Positions 8,022 through 15,660 of a stretch of DNA of 23,029 nt are shown here, in pieces; position 1 is the stretch's first letter; each line of letters begins with the position of its first letter. Position numbers and translations under genes: made by a program. Under the pieces are notes generated by a model. The model worked only from the letters and a program-made list of their open reading frames with translations. It was not told the DNA's origin and did not search any database. This DNA is from CAZOAR01 sp964577985. Its GTDB lineage: Bacteria > Gemmatimonadota > CAZMKB01 > CAZNLH01. The stretch lies in NCBI GenBank assembly GCA_964577985.1, contig CAZOAR010000041.1:1-23029 (forward strand), in the 5' to 3' direction.

Positions 8022-9344
8022 TTATATGCCGCTGAAGCCCACGCCCTCAAAGACCATGCTCGGCCTGCGTGTGGCGGAATAGAGGTAAGGGTCGTTACCC
8101 AGTTCGACAAGTCTGTTCCAGAGTTCCTTCGCGTTGCCCGATATGTTCATCTCGTTGACCGGAGTTGTGATTGTTCCGTTCTCGATCAACTGCCCCACGA
8201 TACCGAATGAGTAGTCTCCCGTCGTCGAGTTGGAATTGCCGCCGATAAAGCTCGTGACAAGTATGCCGCGCCGCATGTGGGCGATCATCTCATCGAGCGA
8301 TCTCGATCCATATTCGAAGACCAGGTTCGACGAAGACCCGGACGTGGGTTCCATGGCGAGCTTCCTGCCGTAATAGTCGTCGATGTAGTAGTTTCGAAGC
8401 ACACCCTTTTCTATCATAACACGCCGCCCGGCAGCGAGGCCTTCCCCGTCGAAGTGACGGGAACCGAAACCTTTTTCGATGAACGGATCATCTATCATGG
8501 TAAGCTTCTCCGAGGCCACCTTCCTGCCGATCATGTTCTCCAGAAAAGAGTTCTTCTGCTGGAGCTCCTTCGCCTCCATCGGGGTCAGCAGAGTTTGTAC
8601 GAGGCGGCCAACCGCGCGGTTCTCCACTATCATGTCGTAGTGTCCCGTATCGATCTTCTTCTGTCCTATCTTCCTCAGGGCGAGGCTCACAGCAGTCCTG
8701 GCGATGGTCTCGGGTGTCGGCAGATCCGAACTGAACCTGGATCCCGCATAAAACCAGTCTGCCGGCCGCCCCCCATTCTTCCCCTCCATGGTCACCTCCG
8801 CTCCAGACCAGAAGCTCGTACTCTCGCTCTCCCCCGCAAAGCCGTTGCTGTGCACTCTGATACTGCTGCTGTGGTTATCGGAATAGCTCGACGTAGTAGA
8901 TATGATCCTCTCGTCCTGTGCCATCGCCACAGACTCGATCTCCGCAGCTATTCTCTTGCGGTGTGACGACTCGACAGCTTCATAGCCGGGGTCATTGATC
9001 TTGAGGTCTATTCCGGTCCCGTCCGGGTAAAACCCGGGATCGGGTAGGGAGCGATATTCGTCCTTCGCAAGGTATCTCGTGCCGGCGATGGCCTCCTCGA
9101 TGAACCTGGCGAGAGAGTCCCTGTCGAGATTGTTGGTCGCGTTGCCGGAATAACACCTATCCACATAGACATCCAGGCCAAGTGAGCTTTGTGTCGATTC
9201 CTTCAGCTTCTCCAGTCTGCCATCACGATATTCGATCTGGATTGCCCTGCTCCTCGCCAGCGTGACGGCAACCTGGTCCGCGCCGCTTTTCAGGGCTCGC
9301 TCCATGGCCCACCTGGCCAGCTCCAGCCTCTCATTCTTCTTCAT
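8022..9344 (-). CDS. pmbA: TldE/PmbA-family protein (non-catalytic partner of TldD)
   Basis: A 440-residue member of the TldD/PmbA (peptidase U62) family. It carries the N-terminal alpha/beta region with AVTLARSRAIQIEYRDGRLE and the C-terminal family blocks SGSSSNLVFEYGS, GGNSNSTTGDYSFG and NGTITTPVNEMNISG. It lacks HExxxH, as expected of TldE, which in E. coli forms the lid of the TldD/TldE protease that cuts peptides threaded into it (microcin B17 maturation, CcdA turnover). No signal peptide or membrane segment is visible. The ATG has GAGAGGA a few bases upstream. It follows tldD after 46 nt and precedes the glycosyltransferase pair, so the four genes are probably one operon. Confidence 0.88.
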   Translation of the reverse strand: MKKNERLELARWAMERALKSGADQVAVTLARSRAIQIEYRDGRLEKLKESTQSSLGLDVYVDRCYSGNATNNLDRDSLARFIEEAIAGTRYLAKDEYRSLPDPGFYPDGTGIDLKINDPGYEAVESSHRKRIAAEIESVAMAQDERIISTTSSYSDNHSSSIRVHSNGFAGESESTSFWSGAEVTMEGKNGGRPADWFYAGSRFSSDLPTPETIARTAVSLALRKIGQKKIDTGHYDMIVENRAVGRLVQTLLTPMEAKELQQKNSFLENMIGRKVASEKLTMIDDPFIEKGFGSRHFDGEGLAAGRRVMIEKGVLRNYYIDDYYGRKLAMEPTSGSSSNLVFEYGSRSLDEMIAHMRRGILVTSFIGGNSNSTTGDYSFGIVGQLIENGTITTPVNEMNISGNAKELWNRLVELGNDPYLYSATRRPSMVFEGVGFSGI

Positions 9345-9390
9345 CTTGTCCTCTCGTCTGATCTGTTCATACGGTGCGGTTCGACTCAGG

Positions 9391-10941
9391 CTACGAACTC
9401 ACGCCACCCACCGTTATGCTCGACACCTTTACGGTAGGCAGTCCCTGCGACACCGGCACACTCTGGCCATTCTTTCCGCAGGTCCACCCCCCCTCGGACA
9501 TCGTGGGGTCGTTACCCACCATGACGATATTCCTGAGCACTTCGGGGCCATTTCCGATTATGTTGATGTCCTTGACCGGCCTGGTCAGCTTTCCGTTTTC
9601 GATAAGGCTGCCCGACTTGACATAAAACGTAAAATCTCCGGCGCCTATATAAACCTGGCCGTTCGTGAAGGTCTCGGTGTAGACCCCCTTCTTCACGCTG
9701 CTGATGATCTCCTCTTTCGTGTGCGGCCCCGCGAGCATATACGTATTCCTCATCCGCGGCATAGGCGCGTAACGGAATGACTCTCTCCGCCCGTTGCCGG
9801 TGGGCTTCGTCTTGTAGTACCTCGCGCTTATGCGATCGTGCAGATAGGAGCGGAGTATTCCATCCTCGACAAGATAAGTCCTGCCCGTGTCGTTCCCCTC
9901 GTCGTCGATATTGATCGAACCGCGGATGTTCTGATCGGTTCCATCATCGACTATCGTCACGAACTTCTCCGCAACCGGTTTGTTGAGCTTGTCGCTGAAG
10001 ATGGATATCTCCTTCCGGTTGAAATCCGCCTCCATCCCGTGCCCGATCGCCTCGTGCAGGAGAATCCCGGAGCTACCCGCGGCCAGGACCACCTCCATCT
10101 CGCCGCCATCGGGTTTGACCGCGTTGAAGAGATCGACGGTTCTCCTGACCGCTTCGCTCGCGAGCCTCTCAATATTCTTCGGCGTGAAGAATTCTATATC
10201 CCTCCGCCCCGAGAGATTGAAATGGTTCTTCTCGCGGCGTCCATTCTCCTCGGCAGTCACGTTGACATAAATAGTCCCCATCGGTTGATAATCGAAAGTC
10301 AGCCGGCCCTCGGAGTTCGCTATCAGGATGTAAGACGTCCCGTTGATGAACCACACATTCGACTTGATCACACGCGGGTCGAGTGTGAAGACCCTGTCAT
10401 TGATCTTCTGGAGGTACGGGATTTTCCGATCGACCGACACATCCTCCCAGGGCGTTTCGATTTGGTAATACTCGGGATGCGTGTGCAGTTTCAACTCCAC
10501 CGGGGCAGTCTCCCTGCTCGAGTCGGCTATGTTGGCCGCCGTCTTCGCCGCCAGTTTCATCGCCTCGGGGGTGACTTCCTCCGTGAAGGAATAACCGGTC
10601 TGATCACCATTCAACACGCGGATGCCTACACCGAAATCCACGTTGCTGTATGCCTTGTTGACCGCCTTGTCTTCGAGGCCGATGCTATTGTTGATGCTGT
10701 GCTGAAAATAAAGATCACAGTAATCACCGCCTCGTGAGAGGGCTATGGACATGACATCCCGGATAACCCCGGCGTCAACGCCAAAGTGATCGTAGTAATC
10801 GGTCAGGTTCATATTTTCTGTAGGAGACATGGCAAAGGCTTTCCTGACGTTAGAAGTTAAGAAATAAGGGAGAGTTGACGCCATGAGGAGACCCGACGAC
10901 CCTTTCATTATGAACTCTCGTCTCGTGATCTTCTTCTTCAT
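9391..10941 (-). CDS. tldD: TldD-family metalloprotease with an N-terminal Tat signal
   Basis: A 516-residue TldD homologue. Catalytic marks are LLHEAIGHGMEADF with the zinc-binding HEAIGH at 296-301, and WTCGKNGQ with Cys488 in the place of the third zinc ligand of E. coli TldD. The core family pattern is complete, so it should be active with TldE. Unusually, the protein begins with a textbook twin-arginine signal: TRREFIMK (6-13) followed by a hydrophobic stretch SSGLLMASTLPYFLT and a likely cleavage site near AFAMSP (36-40). That predicts folded export to the periplasm, whereas E. coli TldD is cytoplasmic. The start ATG has GGAGGAG three bases upstream. It leads the tldD-tldE-GT4-GT4 operon and has a weak promoter candidate far upstream near 11295-11321. 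Confidence 0.9.
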   Translation of the reverse strand: MKKKITRREFIMKGSSGLLMASTLPYFLTSNVRKAFAMSPTENMNLTDYYDHFGVDAGVIRDVMSIALSRGGDYCDLYFQHSINNSIGLEDKAVNKAYSNVDFGVGIRVLNGDQTGYSFTEEVTPEAMKLAAKTAANIADSSRETAPVELKLHTHPEYYQIETPWEDVSVDRKIPYLQKINDRVFTLDPRVIKSNVWFINGTSYILIANSEGRLTFDYQPMGTIYVNVTAEENGRREKNHFNLSGRRDIEFFTPKNIERLASEAVRRTVDLFNAVKPDGGEMEVVLAAGSSGILLHEAIGHGMEADFNRKEISIFSDKLNKPVAEKFVTIVDDGTDQNIRGSINIDDEGNDTGRTYLVEDGILRSYLHDRISARYYKTKPTGNGRRESFRYAPMPRMRNTYMLAGPHTKEEIISSVKKGVYTETFTNGQVYIGAGDFTFYVKSGSLIENGKLTRPVKDINIIGNGPEVLRNIVMVGNDPTMSEGGWTCGKNGQSVPVSQGLPTVKVSSITVGGVSS

Positions 10942-11654
10942 GGTCTCCTCCCTGGAGATCGCTCCAGATACTCAATCGCGTCGCGGGGCTTCTGCAGGAA
11001 GACGCCGCGGTTCAGGTTCAGTCATCGGGGCTCGCACCGACATGCGACAACACTACAGCAGATTTCGCGCGCAGGGCCGTCTGAGGAACCTTCCCCTCCG
11101 GTGTTTGCTTCGACCTGTGTAATTTAGTAAGAAGAGGCCGAAATATCCAGAAGTTATCCTGTATAGTCTCCGGGATGCAGGGGGGGCTCGAAGATCAATG
11201 GGGCTTGACGTTGTCGGATATCATTGTGGATGTTGGGACGAGTCTCGTGTTCGCCCCTTTTTCTTCTGGTCGTCATCTGCATCACCAGAAAAGATTTATA
11301 GCAATTCAACCAGATTGTCCAGGGATACTCCGGGATTGCGGGCTCGGAGTTTCCCCACTTTTTTCGCGTCATTCCGGCTTGTCCGGAATGGGCCTTATTG
11401 TGCGATATGATTCCCGACAAGCGGGAATGACAGCCAGAGCGAGAACGACATGTGGGGCGGGAATGTCATGTGAGGCGTAATTACTTATGACGCTGTTTGT
11501 GATTCGTCGCGGAGCATTTTCCGTCTGAGATTCTACAAATCCGCCCCCGCAGTTAGTCACGCGGTGATACACGCGGCCGTACATCGAGCCATGACCATGC
11601 GTATCAACAGGGTTCCCCGTCGTCGGACATGTCTGAAACAGGCACGTCCGCTTC
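10942..11654. other. 713-nt intergenic region holding repeat copy B, no gene seen
   Basis: No credible gene lies between the tldD start and the stop of the glycoside-hydrolase-like gene. The open frame at 11175-11480 (+) runs straight through the repeat and has no ribosome site. The region contains repeat copy B (11346-11430, minus orientation, facing tldD) and its tandem flank to about 11475. On the minus strand TGGACA (11316-11321) lies 15 nt before TATAAA (11295-11300), a weak promoter candidate 24 nt beyond the repeat. The part nearest tldD (10950-11100) shows nothing I recognise. Confidence 0.5.
11346..11430 (-). repeat. Dispersed double-palindrome repeat, copy B
   Basis: This is the best-preserved copy. 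Read on the minus strand it starts TCATTCCCGCTTGTCGGGAA, has a 20-nt linker, then ATTCCGGACAAGCCGGAAT, and ends GGGGAAACTCC. Both palindromes are perfect, and CTTGTC in the first is complementary to GACAAG in the second. Preceding it (11431-11475) are degenerate tandem copies of a unit of about 17 nt (CACATGWCATTCCCGCC-like), also seen next to copy C. It lies upstream of tldD and is oriented toward it. Confidence 0.85.
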
Positions 11655-13928
11655 CTAACCCCTCGGAATGCTCATTACAATGTACGTGTGCAACGGTTCG
11701 GTTTGGAAGGCGTCGAACGCCTCGAATTCGTCGCCCGTCGTGACATCCTGCACCAATACGTGTCCGGCTACCGGATAAGGGAAAACATCAAAGGAGAAGA
11801 CAACGACGTCGGTCGATCCCGCCTGACTCCACTCCACACCCTGCCACACATCTCCATCGGCGATCAGCCTGCGCCGCTGCATCCTGTCCATCACCTCGAG
11901 ATAATCATAGTTCGCCTGCTGGATGAGCGCGATTTCCTCGTCGGGATGACGCATTAGCACATCGAGGTACTGCGGCGATATATGTCCCTTCGACGCCAGA
12001 GCGCGGTAATAGCTGACCGGCTCCACAAGGGTGTCCACTATGTAGCGGTAGAACCCGTACTCGCGCCCCAGCATCCGTCTGAGCATCTGCCCCGCCTCTC
12101 GTCTCTGCTCGGGTGGGACCTCCGGCTCGAAGGCGTCGTAGCCGGGCAGTCCCCCACTGGAGAGCCCGAGCGGACCACAACCCTCAAGGATAACATCGGT
12201 GAAACCCATCTCCCGCCATGCGACGTGTGTCTGCAGAGTGAGACCGAGCTGCGGAACAGGTTGAAACCTGCTGAAATCGGTCATGACGCCGAATGTCAGG
12301 TGGGAGTCCACCATGAAGCCATCCACGTTCGTGGAAAGACGCGCGTTCAGGTATCGGTCGAGGGCATAGTCATTGTATCCACTGTAGAGGCTTGCGCCCG
12401 TGACATCCGCCCAATCGGCATCTTCTGGTGTTCCGTTTATCCGCCACATTATCCAGTCCGGATGCTCGACAAGGATCGGCGAAGAATTTGACAGGTGGCC
12501 TGGGCTGTTCCAGAGCACGACCTTCATCCCGAGTTGATGTGCGCGTTCCACGAGAACGCGGAGCCCCTCTTCGCCCCCCAGCGCCTCGCTGATATCCAGG
12601 TGCCACGGGGCGTTTCCGGAACCATTACTGTAGCTGCCGGGAAGATACTCCGAGAAGGAGTGTTCCGCGTCGCTCTCCCACGCGACGACACGGAGGATAC
12701 GGTATCCCAGCTCGGCTGCCATCGGCAGTTCATCGAGTGTGTAGCGGTAGAACCACGACTCCTCGAGGGGCGGCGGCCCGTGCATGATGTAGTTGGCCAT
12801 ATACCCTTCGTCCGGGAACCTCATCTCCAGGGCCGGCACGAGTGCCGTGACTGCCAGCCCCAGCAGATCCCTGTAGTGATCCGCGGTGCAGTCGTAGACG
12901 GATGTCCACTCGTCGATCGCCTCCCATCTGCTCCGGAGAGGCGCTGTGGCCAGGAGCCAGAACTTCATGGGTGTCTCGCGGACAGCCCCATCTCCCATTG
13001 GAATCCGCTCGTCGATGATATGTCGTGCCGATTCCTCGTGGATAGCCACCTGCGCTGCCACCGGAGACTCGAAATAGCTCAGGATGGTTCCATCGGGACC
13101 ACCCGCGAAATAGTATGGCTGGGTGTCACCAAAATACGTGCTGAGTGGTACTTCGAAAGGCTCGCCCGCTCCAAACTCACTCTCGACGAAGTTTCCCCAC
13201 ACCTGAGCAAACGCCCAGTCTCCTTTGAGAGGTGCTGCCGGTTCCACCACCCTGATCGACGAAGCCAGCTCGACTCCCGTCAGCCGCACCTTCCATCCCA
13301 TCCCCACGTATTCTGTCTCGCCGAGCATAATGCCGGCGGGCGCGAAGATCCATTCGAACTCTCCCTGGTCGCCGCCGTCATTGATTGCGCAGAGCAGGGT
13401 CACAGTGTCGTCAATGATCTCATAGCCGATATACTGGAAGAGATTCATCCCCACTTCGTGCATCTCGCGACTTCCGGTTGAGGGCCACTCTCCACCATTG
13501 GCATCTCTATCCACCAGGTAGGCCGGCCAGTCTACGATGTCTCCCAGAGGGCTGTCATCCAGGACTTCAAGAATGGGCGGTGGGACGGGCAGATCTTGCG
13601 GGACAGAGAGCACTTCCCGCCCCCCGACGATGAGTTCCCGGAGCCCTGTCAGACTGCCGCCCGGCTGCCTCCCGATGACAATCTTTGCCCCCTGCAGCAC
13701 GATAATAATCTCCTCATCGCGCTCGATCACTCCTGGCAGGCCTGCACGATCTGCCGTCCGCTCCGGCCCTCTCGGACCCGAGACGTGTGCCTCTCCCTCC
13801 CGGTACAAGGCCGTGCCACCTTCCGAGCTCGCCGCCAGAAGGACAGCAGACGTTGTAACGATCAGAAACAACAATCCGGAAATTGTCTGAAAGAAAGTGC
13901 TCGTCTTAAACTGATTCTCTGTTTTCAT
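11655..13928 (-). CDS. Exported TIM-barrel glycoside-hydrolase-like protein (clan GH-D-like)
   Basis: A 757-residue protein with an N-terminal signal peptide (hydrophobic run LLFLIVTTSAVLLAA, about residues 18-32, with cleavage expected just after). The next 350 residues or so look like a beta-sandwich; GLRELIVGGREVLS is typical of the sugar-mutarotase-like domain before alpha-galactosidase barrels. The barrel carries AHQLGMKVVLWNSPGHLSN (about 459-477), HPDWIMW, and NVDGFMVDSHLTFG (about 535-548). The Asp residues of VDGFMVD occupy the place of the nucleophile strand in GH31/36-type enzymes. I could not place it in a named family and cannot identify the acid/base residue. It probably acts on an oligosaccharide in the periplasm or outside. 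The ATG at 13926-13928 is preferred over an upstream start because AAGGAG lies nine bases before it and the signal peptide begins there. Confidence 0.55.
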   Translation of the reverse strand: MKTENQFKTSTFFQTISGLLFLIVTTSAVLLAASSEGGTALYREGEAHVSGPRGPERTADRAGLPGVIERDEEIIIVLQGAKIVIGRQPGGSLTGLRELIVGGREVLSVPQDLPVPPPILEVLDDSPLGDIVDWPAYLVDRDANGGEWPSTGSREMHEVGMNLFQYIGYEIIDDTVTLLCAINDGGDQGEFEWIFAPAGIMLGETEYVGMGWKVRLTGVELASSIRVVEPAAPLKGDWAFAQVWGNFVESEFGAGEPFEVPLSTYFGDTQPYYFAGGPDGTILSYFESPVAAQVAIHEESARHIIDERIPMGDGAVRETPMKFWLLATAPLRSRWEAIDEWTSVYDCTADHYRDLLGLAVTALVPALEMRFPDEGYMANYIMHGPPPLEESWFYRYTLDELPMAAELGYRILRVVAWESDAEHSFSEYLPGSYSNGSGNAPWHLDISEALGGEEGLRVLVERAHQLGMKVVLWNSPGHLSNSSPILVEHPDWIMWRINGTPEDADWADVTGASLYSGYNDYALDRYLNARLSTNVDGFMVDSHLTFGVMTDFSRFQPVPQLGLTLQTHVAWREMGFTDVILEGCGPLGLSSGGLPGYDAFEPEVPPEQRREAGQMLRRMLGREYGFYRYIVDTLVEPVSYYRALASKGHISPQYLDVLMRHPDEEIALIQQANYDYLEVMDRMQRRRLIADGDVWQGVEWSQAGSTDVVVFSFDVFPYPVAGHVLVQDVTTGDEFEAFDAFQTEPLHTYIVMSIPRG

Positions 13929-13993
13929 GGCCGCAAACTCCTTAGTCTGCCCTCCGCCGAGAGCCGAGGGCTCTGTCATCCTGTGCGGGCAGG

Positions 13994-14022
13994 TTGTTAC
14001 AATCCACCCGCGCTTCTGTCAA
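13994..14022 (-). promoter_or_regulatory. Candidate promoter for the glycoside-hydrolase-like gene
   Basis: On the minus strand TTGACA (14017-14022) is followed after 17 nt by TAACAA (13994-13999). The -35 is perfect but the -10 matches only 3/6. The predicted start near 13987 gives a leader of about 60 nt. Readthrough from the ECF operon upstream (156-nt gap, no clear terminator) is an alternative source of transcript. Confidence 0.4.
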
Positions 14023-14084
14023 TCACATCGTCAGGAACAAGGCGTTGACAAAGTCGATGACGGATAGCGGTCAGAAACCTTTGT

Positions 14085-14531
14085 TCACTCGGGCATGGGT
14101 TCGCGAAACTCGGGAGGCTCCCTCAATCCGCGCAACTGCTCCTGTTGCTCTTTCGTAAGCACGTTCTTGATCCGGATCGCCAGGGTCAGGTGTGTCCGTT
14201 TGATTCGAGTCTCGAGCGCCAGGATCTTCTCGAGCCGGGCAAGCGCCTTTTTCTCATCCACACGGTCATGTTCGATCAGCGAGATAAATGACTCCATTTC
14301 ATTCTCGAGATCCCATTCAAGGTCGGTAAAGCTGGTCTGGGCTGTCTGGACCTCTTTCTTGATCCCATCCCTCTGCTCCTCACTCAGTCCGATAGCCTGC
14401 TGATAGCGCATCACAAGCTCCGGTGGAAATGTGTTGGCCTCGATAGGGTCACCCTCGAATTCCCCCTGAGCGATCAGCGGTTGAAAAATCATGAAGGCAA
14501 GGGCGCTCAGCATACATGTTTTAAGGATCAT
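14085..14531 (-). CDS. Spy/CpxP/CnrX-like periplasmic protein with LTxxQ motifs
   Basis: A 148-residue protein with a signal peptide (MILKTCMLSALAFMIFQPLIAQ, cut near A-Q/G) and then an all-helical mature region. Two LTxxQ-type sites, LSEEQ and LTKEQQ, mark the Spy/CpxP/ZraP/CnrX helical-hairpin family, whose members act as periplasmic chaperones or metal sensors. Histidines occur in IEHDRV and KRTHLTL, but I cannot align them with the metal ligands of CnrX. Its place directly after an ECF sigma factor and an anti-sigma factor suggests that it senses an envelope or metal signal for that pair. The ATG at 14529-14531 is chosen because GGAGAG lies five bases upstream and the signal peptide starts there; an earlier in-frame start at 14606 would overlap the anti-sigma gene. 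Confidence 0.72.
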   Translation of the reverse strand: MILKTCMLSALAFMIFQPLIAQGEFEGDPIEANTFPPELVMRYQQAIGLSEEQRDGIKKEVQTAQTSFTDLEWDLENEMESFISLIEHDRVDEKKALARLEKILALETRIKRTHLTLAIRIKNVLTKEQQEQLRGLREPPEFREPMPE

Positions 14532-14547
14532 TTTGTCTCTCCATCTC

Positions 14548-15036
14548 TCACAGGTTAAACGAGTTACTCGGATGGATCCCCCATGTCCCTCGCCCGTGGT
14601 GGCCACTCCGGGGCGTGGAGTGCCCGGGAGGTCTTGTGAACGACGCCGTCAAGGTAGACCATCGTGTCGTGAATCGGGTAGTGCGAGGGGCCGCCACAAA
14701 ATTGCTCAGGCCTCCACCGTAGAACGCCTTACCGGTCCCGGCAAACGCCAGGAGTGATTCCGTAGGTGATTTCCATTCCGATATGGAGACCGCTTTCTGT
14801 GACCTCAGAATGATCCCCTCGCGCTCAAGAACGAAGAGGGAACCACCGAGCAGGACAAGGACCGCAGCAGCCACCGCGAGGCGCGATAATAGACTCACCC
14901 CGAGCCCCTTCCCACGCGCAGATAGAGAGGCGGCACTACTGATGCACTCCCTGAAATCGGGCGCGTGAGACTCGTCCTCTGCCCTGATCTCTTCGAACAG
15001 CTCTCGAAGATCCTTTTCATTCGGATCATAGCTCAT
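14548..15036 (-). CDS. Single-pass anti-sigma-like protein, probably frameshifted near its C-terminus
   Basis: The protein as read has 162 residues: a polar cytoplasmic N-terminus (1-48, acidic helix NEKDLRELFEEIRAEDES), one membrane span (about 49-70), then a periplasmic tail. It overlaps the end of the ECF sigma gene by 11 nt, the usual arrangement for a cognate anti-sigma factor. There is no HxxxCxxC zinc motif, so it is not a ZAS-type anti-sigma. After about residue 114 the reading frame becomes rich in T, R, S, P and G. The -1 frame instead gives a natural-looking sequence (SHYPIHDTMVYLDGVVHKTS) with strongly GC-rich third codon positions and a stop at 14564-14566. A missing base in the TTTT run near 14698-14701 would restore it. 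The true end is therefore probably 14564, or the gene is broken. Confidence 0.6.
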   Translation of the reverse strand: MSYDPNEKDLRELFEEIRAEDESHAPDFRECISSAASLSARGKGLGVSLLSRLAVAAAVLVLLGGSLFVLEREGIILRSQKAVSISEWKSPTESLLAFAGTGKAFYGGGLSNFVAAPRTTRFTTRWSTLTASFTRPPGHSTPRSGHHGRGTWGIHPSNSFNL

Positions 15037-15550
15037 TTGAGATCTTTCTCTTACTCATCCACAGCCTGAGCGCCTTCTTTCCGCGATCATAATGAGTCCT
15101 CGCGGACCCCAGGGAGACGCCCATGACTTCTGCGGCTTCCCTGAGACTGAGCTCGTGATAAAAGTGAAGCTGTATCACCTCGCGCTGCCTGTCGGGAAGC
15201 TCCATCATCGCGTGCCGGACCAGCGCTCGGAGTCGTGATCGGTCAATCCTTTCGCCGGGTTCCGGGCCAGGGTCAGGATCGACATTCTGGTCATCGAGCC
15301 TCACCAGCCTCAGGCGCCGGCGAATCTTCCTCCTGCGTGCGTCTATCGCGGTCAGACGAATCACAGAAAAAAGCCACGTCTTGAACGTCGACCGCCCGCC
15401 GTACCTTGCCTTTCCTTCCACTACCTTCAGGTAGGCAGTCTGCAGCACTTCTTCCGCCTCCTCCCGGTCCTGGCGACAACAACTGAGCGCCCAGCCGTAG
15501 CTTCCGCTGTGATACTTCTCCAGTTGTCGCACCATTTCGCATCTGTCCAT
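15026..15550 (-). CDS. ECF-type RNA polymerase sigma factor
   Basis: A 174-residue group 4 sigma factor with only regions 2 and 4. Region 2 (about 8-78) has EEAEEVLQTAYLKVVEG (core binding) and FKTWLFSVIRLTAIDARRRK (-10 recognition). A Pro/Asp-rich linker (87-100) leads to region 4 (about 108-165) with MELPDRQREVIQLHFYHELS and the helix-turn-helix SLREAAEVMGVSLGSARTHYDRG. It starts a three-gene set with the anti-sigma and Spy-like genes. The start ATG at 15548-15550 is preceded by AAGGTGAG; a second ATG five codons in is also possible. Upstream are a sigma70-like promoter (15661-15689) and two inverted repeats, so the operon may be controlled by more than autoregulation. Confidence 0.9.
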   Translation of the reverse strand: MDRCEMVRQLEKYHSGSYGWALSCCRQDREEAEEVLQTAYLKVVEGKARYGGRSTFKTWLFSVIRLTAIDARRRKIRRRLRLVRLDDQNVDPDPGPEPGERIDRSRLRALVRHAMMELPDRQREVIQLHFYHELSLREAAEVMGVSLGSARTHYDRGKKALRLWMSKRKISNEL

Positions 15551-15574
15551 CAGCCTGTCTCACCTTGTTCCTGA

Positions 15575-15594
15575 CTGATTAGTCGTACAATCAG
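15575..15594. promoter_or_regulatory. Inverted repeat in the ECF sigma leader
   Basis: CTGATT (15575-15580) and AATCAG (15589-15594) form 6-bp arms around 8 nt, centred about 35 nt upstream of the ECF sigma start codon. It may be an operator or a weak RNA hairpin near the ribosome site. The arms are short, so chance is possible. Confidence 0.3.
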
Positions 15595-15660
15595 GCGAGT
15601 TATATGACACGAAGAGGGGGCTTCCCCGGGCCACATGACTTTGACGGAGACATCATGGTG

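Noticed and set aside
5872..10941. RiPP-type biosynthetic cluster suggested by TldD/TldE near a radical SAM enzyme
   Set aside because: I found no small precursor gene, no cyclodehydratase or exporter, and the radical SAM gene is on the other strand with a B12 domain more typical of lipid or glycan chemistry.
11431..11475. CRISPR-like array from the repeated CATTCCCGC units near copy B and the gap
   Set aside because: Units are about 17 nt, degenerate and directly adjacent with no unique spacers, and no cas gene is present.
11175..11480. 101-codon open frame between tldD and the hydrolase gene
   Set aside because: It reads through the dispersed repeat, has no ribosome site, and has no recognisable protein features.
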